This document shows, one piece after another, positions 17,920 through 27,012 of a stretch of DNA of 64,000 bases. Location: positions 1 to 64,000 of the forward strand of contig NZ_BBJT01000015.1 in assembly GCF_000739915.1 (NCBI RefSeq), in the 5' to 3' direction. The first letter of the stretch is position 1. The number at the start of each line of letters is the position of its first letter. Under the pieces are notes generated by a model. It was given only the letters and a program-made list of their open reading frames with translations, was not told the origin of the DNA and searched no databases. A program made the position numbers and the translations under genes. The DNA is from Paenibacillus chitinolyticus NBRC 15660. Its GTDB lineage: Bacteria > Bacillota > Bacilli > Paenibacillales > NBRC-103111.

Positions 17920-18016
17920 ATTGTTTATCGCGGCGCTCTCAGGTTTCCCCTCCCTTTCCTCCTCACTTCCGGCAGGTCAGCCGCATACACTGAAACAGAG
18001 TAAGGAGGCGATCCGG

Positions 18017-18331
18017 TTGAAGAATAAAACCAACGAGAAGCATAAGCCGCAAATTCCTAACGCCAGGGGAATACGCCGTTCGTGCAGCCGCGAGCTTTAC
18101 CGAACCGTCAAACGGCTGAAGGTGTACGTCTCTCCGGAAAAAATCGAAGAAGCGGAGAAATTATATACCCGGAAAGTGGCCCAGAACATCGCGTTCATCG
18201 TGGAGCATTCGGATAACCGCAAAGTCCAGGCGGACTGGTGGGAGGAACATGTCGCTCCAGAGATAGCCGTCCTGTGGGACGTGAACGCCGATACGCTGTC
18301 CAAAGCGTTCCGCAGCGCTTACGGGGGATAA
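18017..18331 (+). CDS. Hypothetical helical protein, 104 residues
   Basis: I do not recognise the family. The protein is basic at the N terminus and helical throughout (SPEKIEEAEKLYTRKVAQ, QADWWEEHVAPEIAVLW). TTG 18017 is preceded by AAGGAGGCGATCC, a near-perfect site; the frame is open to 17921 without one. It has its own terminator. No membrane segment or catalytic motif. Confidence 0.65.
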   Translation: MKNKTNEKHKPQIPNARGIRRSCSRELYRTVKRLKVYVSPEKIEEAEKLYTRKVAQNIAFIVEHSDNRKVQADWWEEHVAPEIAVLWDVNADTLSKAFRSAYGG

Positions 18332-18339
18332 GAATGAAC

Positions 18340-18371
18340 GCCGGACCGCGCTTGCGGAACCGGCTTTTTTT
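18340..18371 (+). terminator. Terminator of the 18017-18331 gene
   Basis: GCCGG-A-CCGC-GCTT-GCGG-AA-CCGGC followed by TTTTTTT. Confidence 0.85.
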
Positions 18372-18463
18372 GCCTAACAGCCTTCGGAAAGCCGGATGAA
18401 ATGGAGATGTAAGGGCAGGCTAACCCTTATCCGACATGCAAACCGACAGGAGGATCAGTCAGC

Positions 18464-19396
18464 ATGAGTAAGAATTCCGGGTCTGTCAAGGCCCCCTTGC
18501 GGCGGACGGCTGCGGCCTGCGCCGTTTGCGTCTTCTTCACCCTCGCACCCGCTCCCGCGCTCGCATCCGGCGGGCTTCACGCCTCAAGCGGGCCAACCGT
18601 TTCCGCACCCCGGGCGGAAGACGTGAACGGGCTGCGGCTCCGTTCAACCGCTTCACCGGCTTCGCCGATATCGGCGGAGAAAGATCCGCACGCCGCTGCC
18701 GCCAAACCCCGGGATCGGGATTATTACGAACAGCGCGGAGAAATCGTCTGGGAGGTCCCGTCCGCAGGCAAAGTGATTGCACTGACGTTCGACGACGGAC
18801 CGGACCCGGTACAGACGGCGCAAATTTTGGACGAGCTGAAAAAGTACGGGGCGAAAGCCACGTTTTTCGTAGTCGGAAAAAGGGCCGAGAGGTTTCCCGA
18901 ACTGATCAAACGAGAGGCGGCCGAGGGGCACGAGATCGGCAATCATACGTACAGCCACCCTTTTCTGACCAACAACCGTTCCACGGAAAGCATCCGCAGC
19001 GAAATCGCGGCGACACAGAAGGTGATCAAATCCATAAACGGAACGGCACCCGTCCTGTTCCGCCCGCCTGGCGGCTATTACCATGAAAGGCTCGTCCATG
19101 TCTCTCTGGCGGAAGGGTGTCTGCCTATTCTATGGTCCTGGCACCAGGACACGGAGGACTGGAAAGCTCCAGGTGTGAACCGGGTCGTGAACAAGGTGCT
19201 GAACAACGCCCGCGAAGGTGACATTGTCCTGTTCCACGATCATGTCCTGGGCTCTATGAATACGGTCGATGCGATCCGTAAAATTTTGCCGGAGCTGTCG
19301 AAGCGGGGTTATCATTTCGTCACGGTATCGGAGCTTCTGAAACTGCGCGGATCAACCAGCGGAGTAAGCAAACCTTCCGGTTCCAAAACGAAATAA
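18464..19396 (+). CDS. Secreted polysaccharide deacetylase (CE4)
   Basis: 310 residues. A signal peptide (about 1-34, ending ALAS) and a linker precede a NodB homology domain (about 100-290). Motifs: VIALTFDDGPD (catalytic base and metal Asp), GNHTYSHP (metal His pair), LFRPPGGYYHE, and late LFHDHV. It removes N- or O-acetyl groups from peptidoglycan or another surface glycan outside the cell. ATG 18464 with AGGAGGATCAG. A single gene on the plus strand. Confidence 0.92.
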   Translation: MSKNSGSVKAPLRRTAAACAVCVFFTLAPAPALASGGLHASSGPTVSAPRAEDVNGLRLRSTASPASPISAEKDPHAAAAKPRDRDYYEQRGEIVWEVPSAGKVIALTFDDGPDPVQTAQILDELKKYGAKATFFVVGKRAERFPELIKREAAEGHEIGNHTYSHPFLTNNRSTESIRSEIAATQKVIKSINGTAPVLFRPPGGYYHERLVHVSLAEGCLPILWSWHQDTEDWKAPGVNRVVNKVLNNAREGDIVLFHDHVLGSMNTVDAIRKILPELSKRGYHFVTVSELLKLRGSTSGVSKPSGSKTK

Positions 19397-19486
19397 GCGG
19401 GCCCGCAATTTCATCTGTCCTCCTTCCTTCTTCCGATGTACAATTGGGAAAAGGTATCACAGGTTGGAGGACGGTGGCTGCACATA

Positions 19487-20254
19487 ATGGAAGCTTTAAG
19501 CTGGGAACTGCTGCTTTTTCTGATTGTGACCGGGTTTTTGGCCGCTTTCGTGGATTCGATTGTCGGCGGGGGCGGTCTTATTACCGTTCCGGCCCTGCTG
19601 TTTACGGGGCTTCCGCCGGCGCTCGTTCTCGGAACCAACAAGCTGGCGGGAACGATGTGCTCGCTGACCAGCATGACTTCGTTCCTGCTTTCCGGAAAAA
19701 TCCATTTCCGGCTGGCGGCGGCGCTTTTTCCGCTGTCCCTGGCCGGTTCGATGCTCGGCGCGCTGCTGGTACACCGGATACCGTCCGAGTTTCTTAAACC
19801 GCTGGTCGTGGTGCTGCTCATTGCCGTGACGGTCTACACGCTGCTCAAAAAAAACTGGGGAGCGGCGTCCACTTTCAGCGGCCTTACGTCCCGGAGCAGG
19901 TTCTGGCTGGCGGCCGGAGCTTTCGTTATCGGCTTTTACGACGGCTTCTTCGGGCCCGGAGCGGGCTCGTTCCTTATTTTTCTGTTTCTGCTGCTCGGTT
20001 TTGATTTCGTGGGAGCATCCGCCAATTCGAAGGTGCTTAATTTCGCCAGCAATATCGGTGCGCTGGTCACCTTCTTCCTGCTGGATTCCGTAAGTCTCGC
20101 GTACGGAATTCCGATGGGGATCGCCATGATCGGAGGCGCGCTGGCGGGAACCCGTTTCGCCATCCGCAAAGGCGCTTCCTTCGTCAAGCCGCTTTTTCTG
20201 ATCATGACCACAGTGCTGATCGGCAAACAGTTATGGACGCTGATCATGTCCTGA
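19487..20254 (+). CDS. TSUP/TauE-SafE family membrane transporter
   Basis: About 255 residues with roughly eight membrane segments and the two internally repeated TSUP motifs: AAFVDSIVGGGGLITVPAL near the N terminus and GFYDGFFGPGAGSF near the middle. The family exports sulfite, sulfonates or other organic anions; the substrate is unknown. ATG 19487 lacks a tight ribosome site (GGAGG is about 16 bases upstream), so the start may be a few codons earlier. Confidence 0.85.
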   Translation: MEALSWELLLFLIVTGFLAAFVDSIVGGGGLITVPALLFTGLPPALVLGTNKLAGTMCSLTSMTSFLLSGKIHFRLAAALFPLSLAGSMLGALLVHRIPSEFLKPLVVVLLIAVTVYTLLKKNWGAASTFSGLTSRSRFWLAAGAFVIGFYDGFFGPGAGSFLIFLFLLLGFDFVGASANSKVLNFASNIGALVTFFLLDSVSLAYGIPMGIAMIGGALAGTRFAIRKGASFVKPLFLIMTTVLIGKQLWTLIMS

Positions 20255-20285
20255 CGCCGCTTCCGTGCAGCATGCAAGCAAACAA

Positions 20286-20325
20286 AAAGAGCCTGACCGT
20301 TCAATCGTGAACGGTCAGGCTCTTT
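20286..20325. terminator. Bidirectional terminator
   Basis: AAAGAGCCTGACCGTTC pairs with GAACGGTCAGGCTCTTT, between convergent TSUP and NAD-binding genes. Confidence 0.88.
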
Positions 20326-20329
20326 CGCG

Positions 20330-20992
20330 TTAAATCTGATGCGATTCGTAGATGCGGATACTTTCGGGTTTCTGCTTGGCGGCCTGCGCCATCCCCGCAG
20401 CGACCCGCTGAGCCGGTATCGGCCTATATTTACGAAGACCCCCCGCCATCAGGAAAGAGAAGGCCTTCGCGGCAATGGCTCCCGCTTTCTCGCCGAAACG
20501 GAATTCTTCTTCTCTGTCTCCCAGCAGGAGGGAAGGTCTGAATATTCGCAGTGTACGAAGTCCCAGTTTGGATAAACCGTGTTCCAGATCTCCTTTGACC
20601 CGGCTGTAAAAAAATTTCGAATCCCGCTTCGCTCCCATGGCGGAAACGACAAGAAATTGGCGGGCCCCGTACTTCTTCGCCAGGTTGCCCAGAATCATCG
20701 GGTATTCATAATCGACTTCACGGAACTGTTCCTGTGTCCCGGCTTTCTTGATCGTGGTGCCCAGCGCGCAAAACACATCCGCCTGTTTCAATTCTCCGCG
20801 CAAAGCTTGCTCCAGCTGCTCCGGGTTCCAATCCGTCACGATTTGATGAAACTTGCTTTCACTGTCCCGTCCCTCGATTCGCGTGCGGACCAAGACGATA
20901 ATTTTCTCGTAACCGGGATCGGCGATAAGGACAGAGATCAACTCTCTGCCTACCAGTCCCGACGCGCCGGCTATTATGGCAGTTTTTTTCAT
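20330..20992 (-). CDS. NAD(P)-binding oxidoreductase-like protein (atypical SDR)
   Basis: 220 residues. Rossmann start IIAGASGLVGRELISVL (GxSGxxG) and an atypical-SDR layout resembling TIP30/HIM1 proteins (FCALGTTIKKAGTQEQFREVD, VVSAMGAKRDSKFFYSRVKG with Tyr-x3-Lys). Activity is unknown. ATG 20992 with AGGAGTGCTTA. It stands alone. Confidence 0.85.
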   Translation of the reverse strand: MKKTAIIAGASGLVGRELISVLIADPGYEKIIVLVRTRIEGRDSESKFHQIVTDWNPEQLEQALRGELKQADVFCALGTTIKKAGTQEQFREVDYEYPMILGNLAKKYGARQFLVVSAMGAKRDSKFFYSRVKGDLEHGLSKLGLRTLRIFRPSLLLGDREEEFRFGEKAGAIAAKAFSFLMAGGLRKYRPIPAQRVAAGMAQAAKQKPESIRIYESHQI

Positions 20993-21109
20993 TAAGCAGC
21001 ACTCCTGGTTTAAAAACGTAAAAACGGGTTAAGCACATGTGGATTTTGCCGTTTGGCGGTTTCATCCCTTTAGACACGTTAGACACGGGAATTAAGCAAA
21101 CGGCGCCTC

Positions 21110-21138
21110 TACAAATATAAACAGCCCCGAAGCGGGGC
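21110..21138 (-). terminator. Weak terminator of the monooxygenase-like gene
   Basis: Minus strand GCCCCG-CTT-CGGGGC then TGTTTATATTT; the T tract is interrupted. Confidence 0.4.
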
Positions 21139-21187
21139 CGTTATCCTATAAACGAATGAATGTACGTTAAAGTTTCGGAAGCTTTCC

Positions 21188-21469
21188 CTAGATGAGCGTC
21201 TCGCCTTCGAAATACGAAAGACGCGCTTTCGGCTTCATCTCCTGGCCTCCATGGCCGCCGTGAGAACGTTTGAAAACCTCGCTTTGGGTATACGCCTCGA
21301 ACGCTTCTTTATTTTCCCACTTCGTGATCACTTTAATTGCCTGTTCGTCGGTCCAGACTTCCAGTCCGAGAAAGCCTTGGAGTTCTTTCATGTTAGGCGC
21401 CTGCTTGCGGAACATTTCGACCATTTGCGGTGGATTGGGAACTTCAATGGTATTTACGGCAATGTACAT
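21188..21469 (-). CDS. ABM-domain (heme-degrading monooxygenase-like) protein
   Basis: 93 residues, single antibiotic-biosynthesis-monooxygenase ferredoxin-like domain: MYIAVNTIEV ... LQGFLGLEVWTDE ... ITKWENKEAFEAYTQSEVFKRSH. This resembles the IsdG/HmoA group; the His in FKRSHGG is where the heme-ligand His lies in those proteins. Heme degradation is inferred only. ATG 21469 with GAGGATGTCC; two further ATG codons just upstream (21478, 21484) are in frame. Confidence 0.75.
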   Translation of the reverse strand: MYIAVNTIEVPNPPQMVEMFRKQAPNMKELQGFLGLEVWTDEQAIKVITKWENKEAFEAYTQSEVFKRSHGGHGGQEMKPKARLSYFEGETLI

Positions 21470-21572
21470 CCTGGACATCCTCATTTCTTAATTAGAGTAC
21501 GAAACCTTATGTATAGTGTAGACCATTGAGAGCGGAGAAACAAATAAACAAAGATTATAACCATTATTTGTC

Positions 21573-21600
21573 TTGTAAAATAATTAATAAATTATATAAT
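21573..21600 (+). promoter_or_regulatory. Candidate promoter of the DUF2167 gene
   Basis: TTGTAA, 16-bp spacer, TATAAT in a very AT-rich stretch, about 45 bases before the start at 21648. Confidence 0.5.
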
Positions 21601-21647
21601 GATCAATATTTAATTATTAATCATTTATAAACAAAGGAGAGAAAATT

Positions 21648-22835
21648 TTGAAGCTTCCCAAGTTAATTACCCTGGTAACCGGCGCAGCCCTCTGCGTCTC
21701 TTTATGGACGGCCCCGGCCTCGGCCGAAGAAACCTTGAACTGGGTGGAAGGTCCGAAAAAAGTGGAACTCGGACAAATCGCCGAGCTGGATCTGGGCAAA
21801 GATTTTGTGTTTCTGAATGATACCGATACCAAAAAGTTTGAGCAGCAAAACGGTTCCCACGTAAACAACCGAGAAATCGGTTCCGTTTTCCCGAAAGACG
21901 AAAAGCAGAACTGGGCGGTTATTTTCGAATATGAGGAAACCGGCCACGTCAAGGACGACGAGAAGGACAAAATCGATGCAGACAAGCTCCTTGAAAGTTA
22001 CAAAACCGGAACGGAAGAAGCGAATAAAAGAGGGGATGTATCCAACCGCTTGTTCGTCGACGGCTGGGATGTAAAACCTTTTTACGATAACGACATACAT
22101 AGCCTTTCCTGGTCCCTGCTGGGACACGATTCCAAGGATGAAAAATTCGTCAACTATAACGTCAACGTACTTACCCGGAAGGGCGTGATTTCCGTCGTTC
22201 TCGTGACCGACCCGAAAAATCTCGCCGCGGACCGTAAGGTGCTGACCTCCTCCATCCTGCCGAAGCTGCAGGTTAAGGCCGGAGAACGGTACGAAGAATA
22301 CAACTCCAAAACGGACAAGCTGGCCGAATACGGTCTGTCGGGCTTGATTCTCGGGGGCGCGGGCCTTGCGGTCGCCAAAAAGGTCGGTCTGATCGGCCTG
22401 CTGCTCGTCTTCCTGAAAAAGTTCGGCGTCATTCTTGTCGCCGCCCTCGCTGCCTTGTGGCGGTTCCTCCGCGGCAAGAAAAAGAAAGCGGCCGCCGAGC
22501 AAGCCGCAGAGGCGCAGGCCGCCGAAGCGAGAGCGGCCGAGCTGACGGCAGCCGGAAGCGCCGGGTCCGCGGCCGATGCGACGGCGCAGGACGCGGATCC
22601 CGCTCCCGGGCCTTCGGCGGAGACGGCGGCGCAGCAGCCTGCCGGCGAAAGCGGGCGCCCGGTGGTGCGCATGCTGTCCGGCGCCGAAGCTCCGGCGGAC
22701 CCGACGCGGGAGCCTGAGCATTCCCGCTCCGAGGCGGCTCCCGCTTCCGAGTCCGGAACCGGCCGCGCACCTCTTACGGAGGAGGATTCCCTCCGTAAGC
22801 CCGACCGGCCGGAAGATCCGGACAAGAGCAAGTAG
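21648..22835 (+). CDS. DUF2167 family membrane protein
   Basis: 395 residues. Signal peptide (about 1-26), extracytoplasmic DUF2167 region (about 30-220, with LNWVEGPKKVELGQIAELD and VDGWDVKPFYD), two membrane segments (about 228-272), then a long low-complexity Ala/Glu/Pro-rich cytoplasmic tail of about 110 residues. Family function is unknown. TTG 21648 with AAAGGAG eight bases upstream. The tail is much more GC-rich than the front of the gene and is longer than usual for the family. Confidence 0.8.
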   Translation: MKLPKLITLVTGAALCVSLWTAPASAEETLNWVEGPKKVELGQIAELDLGKDFVFLNDTDTKKFEQQNGSHVNNREIGSVFPKDEKQNWAVIFEYEETGHVKDDEKDKIDADKLLESYKTGTEEANKRGDVSNRLFVDGWDVKPFYDNDIHSLSWSLLGHDSKDEKFVNYNVNVLTRKGVISVVLVTDPKNLAADRKVLTSSILPKLQVKAGERYEEYNSKTDKLAEYGLSGLILGGAGLAVAKKVGLIGLLLVFLKKFGVILVAALAALWRFLRGKKKKAAAEQAAEAQAAEARAAELTAAGSAGSAADATAQDADPAPGPSAETAAQQPAGESGRPVVRMLSGAEAPADPTREPEHSRSEAAPASESGTGRAPLTEEDSLRKPDRPEDPDKSK

Positions 22836-22871
22836 CCTGCGGCTGTGTTCACGGCGCGGCGCGGATTCATC

Positions 22872-22916
22872 AAAAGGCAGTTCCCGTTCGAGGACGGGAG
22901 CTGCCTTTTTTCTATC
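22872..22916 (+). terminator. Terminator of the DUF2167 gene
   Basis: AAAGGCAG-TTCCCGT ... ACGGGAG-CTGCC followed by TTTTTT. The stem closely resembles that at 25281-25317. From 22917 to 23166 I see no gene. Confidence 0.88.
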
Positions 22917-23166
22917 CCGAAACCGGGACCGTGTCCGCGGTATGCCCCCGCTTTGTCCCCATAATGCCGGTCCGGTATCCCCGTTCTGGCTATAGCCCGA
23001 ATATTCCGCCCGGTATATCTTTTATAGTGTAAAGGATTTACGGAGGTTTCCGACTCAAGCGGAGGTGAACGTACAGAACATACAAACGCACAAAACCGAA
23101 AGCGCTTTATTATTCTGTCGGAACATGCCGCCATTAAATCCACTTAATTTAGGAGGGAATTTATTT

Positions 23167-24300
23167 ATGAAGCTTAAAAAAATGGTCACTTCTCTGGTGT
23201 TGATTTCCGCTTTTACAACGACTTCGGCTTTTGCCCAAACATCCCCCGCAGGCGTCAAAGACGACCTTTATCAGAAGGCCGTTCAAAAGGAAGTCGAAAA
23301 CTTTGTCAAAAAAGCCTACACGCCCTATTACACGATTAACTCCATTCAATTATCCACTTCGGATTACTCGGTTAAAGACAATCAGTTGACGGCCCGCGTA
23401 AACATTTCCTTGAATAAAACGCTCAAGGCGAAATCGGTCGATGAGCTGCCCTACGTGAAAGGATTGAAAAGCAAGCTTAACGTCTTGAAGCTGCGCAAAG
23501 ACACAAGTTCCACGGATGCGGAACAGGTCGTCAACGACCGGATGAAAGATCTGCAAGAATATATCGGGACTTCCACGGACCAGAACGATTCGTTCCGGAT
23601 TACGGCTCCGATCGTGAACGGCAGCCCGGACCTCAAGAACGCCAATCTGGAATTTCTTAACGGACTGGTCGACTGGATTCCCGCGGATTATTTTATTCCT
23701 TCCAATGAGTCCAGCATGATCGAAAACGGCGAAGAGTTTGTGACGGAAGCGGTAACGACCAACAAAAACTTCCTCGTCAAGAGCGCGGCGGAAGCTTCGA
23801 TGGTCCAGCCGCTTGCCGCCGTCACCTACGACAGGATTGCCGCCAGGGATTATGCCAACAAATGGACTTCGAACACAACGAACGCGTCCGGCTACGACAC
23901 GAGCAAATGGAACCCGAAGTATGCCAAACATACCGAAAACGGCGGTGTCGACTGCGCCAACTACGTTTCTCAAGCGATTTACACCGGCGGCATCCCGACG
24001 GACAGCACCTGGAAACCGGAAAGCCTCGCCTGGGTCAATACAGGCCGTAACATCTCCAACGGTTTGAAGCAGTATATGGTGGATACGAAAGGTTATTTCT
24101 ACAAGACTACCAAAACGACGACTCCCGCAGGCGGCTTCATCAGCGCCTTAAAATACTCGCACGTTATGTTCGTGGTAGCCAACGATACGGTCACGATGCA
24201 GTTCAGCGCTCACACCAATGACAGACTTAAAGCATCCTTCGCCAACTTCTCCACTTCGGAGTATGAGTTCTACTATATTAAATCCACGTATTTAAAATAA
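23167..24300 (+). CDS. Secreted putative amidase (Amidase_6 domain)
   Basis: 377 residues. Signal peptide (about 1-23, ending AFAQ), a helical N-terminal region (about 25-215), then a papain-like Amidase_6 domain: the catalytic Cys in GGVDCANYVSQAIYTGG (near residue 263), His in YSHVMFVV, and AHTND near the end. The domain occurs in secreted wall-associated proteins of spore formers; substrate unknown. ATG 23167 with TAGGAGGGAATT upstream; the frame is open to 23065 but without a site. Confidence 0.85.
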   Translation: MKLKKMVTSLVLISAFTTTSAFAQTSPAGVKDDLYQKAVQKEVENFVKKAYTPYYTINSIQLSTSDYSVKDNQLTARVNISLNKTLKAKSVDELPYVKGLKSKLNVLKLRKDTSSTDAEQVVNDRMKDLQEYIGTSTDQNDSFRITAPIVNGSPDLKNANLEFLNGLVDWIPADYFIPSNESSMIENGEEFVTEAVTTNKNFLVKSAAEASMVQPLAAVTYDRIAARDYANKWTSNTTNASGYDTSKWNPKYAKHTENGGVDCANYVSQAIYTGGIPTDSTWKPESLAWVNTGRNISNGLKQYMVDTKGYFYKTTKTTTPAGGFISALKYSHVMFVVANDTVTMQFSAHTNDRLKASFANFSTSEYEFYYIKSTYLK

Positions 24301-24344
24301 GTACCGTACCCGAGGTGAACAGTCGGCGGCGGTCGGCCGACACC

Positions 24345-24386
24345 AACCCCTATCCCGTACACAAGCGGGACAGGGGTTTTATTTTA
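24345..24386. terminator. Terminator between amidase and winged-helix gene
   Basis: ACCCCT-A-TCCCG ... CGGGA-C-AGGGGT followed by TTTATTTT on the plus strand; it overlaps the stop of the convergent gene at 24379. Confidence 0.8.
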
Positions 24387-25092
24387 GGCGCCGGGTAACG
24401 GCGTACTCCGCCGCCTCCCGCTCTTTGACATACATAAATCCCCCCAATTGCCGGGAGGAAATCAATACGCGGGCGGGCCCCAGCTTGTTCTTCATTCTGG
24501 CGATCACCTTGGAGATTCCGTCCGGCTGGATGTACCCGCCCCAGAGCTTTTCCGCAATGGTATGCTTGGTCACGACAATCCCTTCGTTCTCCACAAAGAA
24601 CGAAAGCAGCGCCGCTTCTTTCTCCGAAAGCTCGATCCTTGTACTGCCGTATTTGATACAGAACTGTTTCGGATGAAAGTAGGTCCCTTCCCCGATGTAG
24701 ACCAGCTCGGAACCCGCCGCCGCTTCGTACAGACCCGGGCAGACCAGGACAGAGATCAGCTTATCCGGCGTTTCGGCGGCCTTGCTTCTAAGACGAGTAA
24801 CGGGGTCCATCAATATTTCTCTCACGCCGATTTCTTTGGCATAGACCGTTTCCAGCGGAGTCATAGGTTCACGGATCATCAAATAGGTCGTTGTTCCCTG
24901 TTTTACGGAACGTTTAAGCCGAAACCAGTCTTTCTCGTCCGGGCTGCCCACAGCCAGTATCGCCTGCCCGCCGCCCGGTTCCGGGAGGCCGCCGAGTTCA
25001 GATCTCGCGTGAACGGAACAAACCGTCTCGTTAAAAAAATATGAAAGCACGTGGGCCATATCCGGGTCATCTGTATAGATCGCGATTGTCAT
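24379..25092 (-). CDS. Orphan winged-helix regulator with pseudo-receiver
   Basis: 237 residues. The C terminus (about 135-225) is an OmpR/PhoB-type winged helix (IELSEKEAALLSFFVENEGI, HTIAEKLWGG, KVIARMKNKLG). The N terminus (about 1-110) has a receiver-like start (IAIYTDDPDMAHVLSYFF) but I cannot place a phospho-acceptor Asp after the third strand (AILAVGSPDEKDWF). No histidine kinase is adjacent. ATG 25092 has GGGGGAGGC upstream. Likely a DNA-binding regulator not controlled by standard phosphorylation (inferred). Confidence 0.72.
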   Translation of the reverse strand: MTIAIYTDDPDMAHVLSYFFNETVCSVHARSELGGLPEPGGGQAILAVGSPDEKDWFRLKRSVKQGTTTYLMIREPMTPLETVYAKEIGVREILMDPVTRLRSKAAETPDKLISVLVCPGLYEAAAGSELVYIGEGTYFHPKQFCIKYGSTRIELSEKEAALLSFFVENEGIVVTKHTIAEKLWGGYIQPDGISKVIARMKNKLGPARVLISSRQLGGFMYVKEREAAEYAVTRRLK

Positions 25093-25280
25093 CAGCGGAG
25101 CCTCCCCCTTGCGTAATTTATGAAACAAGCCAAGTTTTCAACGGCGTTAGCGGTTAATCCCGTAAACTTAAAAGGATATTCTTATCCTATAGATACCAGA
25201 ATCGGGAAATAGTTTCAATTATTTTTAAAAAATAACTCCTTTTCATAAGCATAAAAAGAAAGATTATACCTGAATATAAT

Positions 25281-25317
25281 AAAAAAGCAGCCCCCGTTCT
25301 AAAACGGGAACTGCCTT
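25281..25317 (-). terminator. Terminator of the stalk-domain gene
   Basis: Minus strand GGCAG-TTCCCGTTTTAGAACGGGGG-CTGC followed by TTTTTTATT. Confidence 0.85.
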
Positions 25318-25384
25318 TCTTAATGCCGATGCGTGGCCGGCCGTTCGGACGGCCCTTGCGCAGCCGGAGTCCTCCCGGCTTCTC

Positions 25385-26446
25385 TTACTCCGCTTGGGCT
25401 GCAGCCGCTTCCGGCTCGACGTCTACGACGATCTTCACCGCTCCGCCGATAGGAGGCAGGCTTTTCGTCATGACGCCGTTGTAGAAGCCGATGACTTTCG
25501 CGCCTTTAACGAGCGCTTTTTTGTCGGCTTTGGCGCCTTCTTTATCAACGACTTCCGTCGCATCGGAAAGACGCAGCACAATTTCGCTCTGAGACTGCTC
25601 GGTTAGCCCTTGACCTTTGATGGTCACGCTTTGGCTGCCGTTATCATCCGTGCGCACTTCTTCCACGGTGCCGGAGGTTCCGAGCAGCTTCTCGGCATCC
25701 GCCGAGTAACCGGACACGGTAATCTTGTATGTAGGCGTTTGAGGCGGCAGACTCATGGTCATGACCATGGAGTGCTCCGCTTCGACGATTTGACCGAGCG
25801 CAAGCTGGTCGAACGTAAGCTTGTCTCCCTTGTCGGTGACAAATACCGTGTCGTCGCCCACGTTGAGAACGAGTCCGGCCGTGCCGAAACCTTGAATTTG
25901 CACCGCTTTATAGCCGTCCGCGCTGCGAACGGAAGTTACAACACCTTTCGTCACGACGTTCTCCTTCTTCTCGTTGAATGAGATGGACACGGCGCTGCCC
26001 TGAGCGTTTACCGTTCCGTGAAGAATTTCGCTGGCAAACGAAGCCGGTACATACAGCTTGCTGTCCACAAGCTCCGGAGCCGTTCCGAGCGGCTTGTACA
26101 TTTTGTTCAGCACATAACGGTCTTCGCCGGTTTTAACGAGCGTCCAGATACGGTCCTTGGACAGTTCGACGGAGTAATCCTCCTGGTTCCATTTCAGTTC
26201 CATGCCGATCGCTTCCGCCACGGCGCGAAGAGGAATCATCGCCTCCTTGGCTCCCGCTTTCATATATCCTTCGGCTTCCAGAACTTGATTGTTAACGGTC
26301 ACTTGTACGGACTGCGACACTTCCGCGCTAATCGGGACGAGGTTGTCCGCTTTCGTTACGGCAGCCGGCGAAGCGTATGCCGCCCCCGTGGTCATAGCCA
26401 TGGATACGGCCAGAACGGCCAGTCCTTTTTTCATTCCATTGTTCAT
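25385..26446 (-). CDS. Secreted stalk-domain protein
   Basis: 353 residues. Signal peptide (about 1-25, ending AAYAS), then a copper-amine-oxidase N-like stalk domain (about 45-150: MIPLRAVAEAIGMELKWNQ, KLYVPASFASEIL), then two beta-rich repeats (about 155-345) that both end in similar 'SLPP' segments (MVMTMSLPPQTPTYKITV and GVMTKSLPPIGGAVKIVV). These domains are common on Paenibacillaceae surface proteins; no enzymatic role is evident. ATG 26446 with AAGGGAAAGAAC. Stands alone. Confidence 0.82.
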   Translation of the reverse strand: MNNGMKKGLAVLAVSMAMTTGAAYASPAAVTKADNLVPISAEVSQSVQVTVNNQVLEAEGYMKAGAKEAMIPLRAVAEAIGMELKWNQEDYSVELSKDRIWTLVKTGEDRYVLNKMYKPLGTAPELVDSKLYVPASFASEILHGTVNAQGSAVSISFNEKKENVVTKGVVTSVRSADGYKAVQIQGFGTAGLVLNVGDDTVFVTDKGDKLTFDQLALGQIVEAEHSMVMTMSLPPQTPTYKITVSGYSADAEKLLGTSGTVEEVRTDDNGSQSVTIKGQGLTEQSQSEIVLRLSDATEVVDKEGAKADKKALVKGAKVIGFYNGVMTKSLPPIGGAVKIVVDVEPEAAAAQAE

Positions 26447-26571
26447 GCTGTTCTTTCCCTTCTGTATGTGATGAAAGTGACTTACTTCTTTTTAGACGTA
26501 AATCATGCACAATTGTTGCATAAACATACAAGATTATAAGGAATGTACTGGATATTTATGGGTGAAAAAAT

Positions 26572-26606
26572 AAAAAAAGTGTATATGCCTAGTCGGCATA
26601 CACACT
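26572..26606 (-). terminator. Terminator of the 26616-26900 gene
   Basis: Minus strand AGTGTGTATGCC-GACTA-GGCATATACACT followed by TTTTTTATTT. Confidence 0.88.
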
Positions 26607-26615
26607 TTATAGGGC

Positions 26616-26900
26616 TTAATTTCCATGCGCCAGAACGGCCGGATCGTCCAGTTCGATCTTGCGGATCTGGTTGCTCATAAACTCCTTCATGGGGTCGGTC
26701 ACCCGCATCGGGTTCGGCACGTCCCTCATGTCCTCCCACTCGCATTCCACGCCTTTGCCTCCCGCAAAGCCCGCAAACATCTGGCAGCCGCTGCAAAAAT
26801 CGCTCTTCTGCCGGTCATCCAGCTCCACGACTTTATTTCTCAGACAGCAGTACACCTCATTATGTTCGTTCCGGTAGTTTATATGATGAATCGGTGTCAT
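26616..26900 (-). CDS. Hypothetical Cys-rich small protein
   Basis: 94 residues, not recognised. Five cysteines (YCCLRN, FCSGCQMF, VECEW) could bind a metal; otherwise acidic and soluble. ATG 26900 with AAGGAGTGTTGACG; the frame opens three codons earlier. Its own terminator follows. Confidence 0.65.
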   Translation of the reverse strand: MTPIHHINYRNEHNEVYCCLRNKVVELDDRQKSDFCSGCQMFAGFAGGKGVECEWEDMRDVPNPMRVTDPMKEFMSNQIRKIELDDPAVLAHGN

Positions 26901-27012
26901 CGTCAACACTCCTTTTGTTCGTATATGGGAACAGCGGAGCCGAAGCTACCGGAAAAGCGGAACCAGAAAAGACCCGCGCCGCAGCGGGGCCTCCTGACCC
27001 TTTCTATGAGAG

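Noticed and set aside
22154-23143. Minus-strand 329-codon frame
   Set aside because: Antisense to the DUF2167 gene's GC-rich tail; Ser/Ala/Arg-rich shadow composition.
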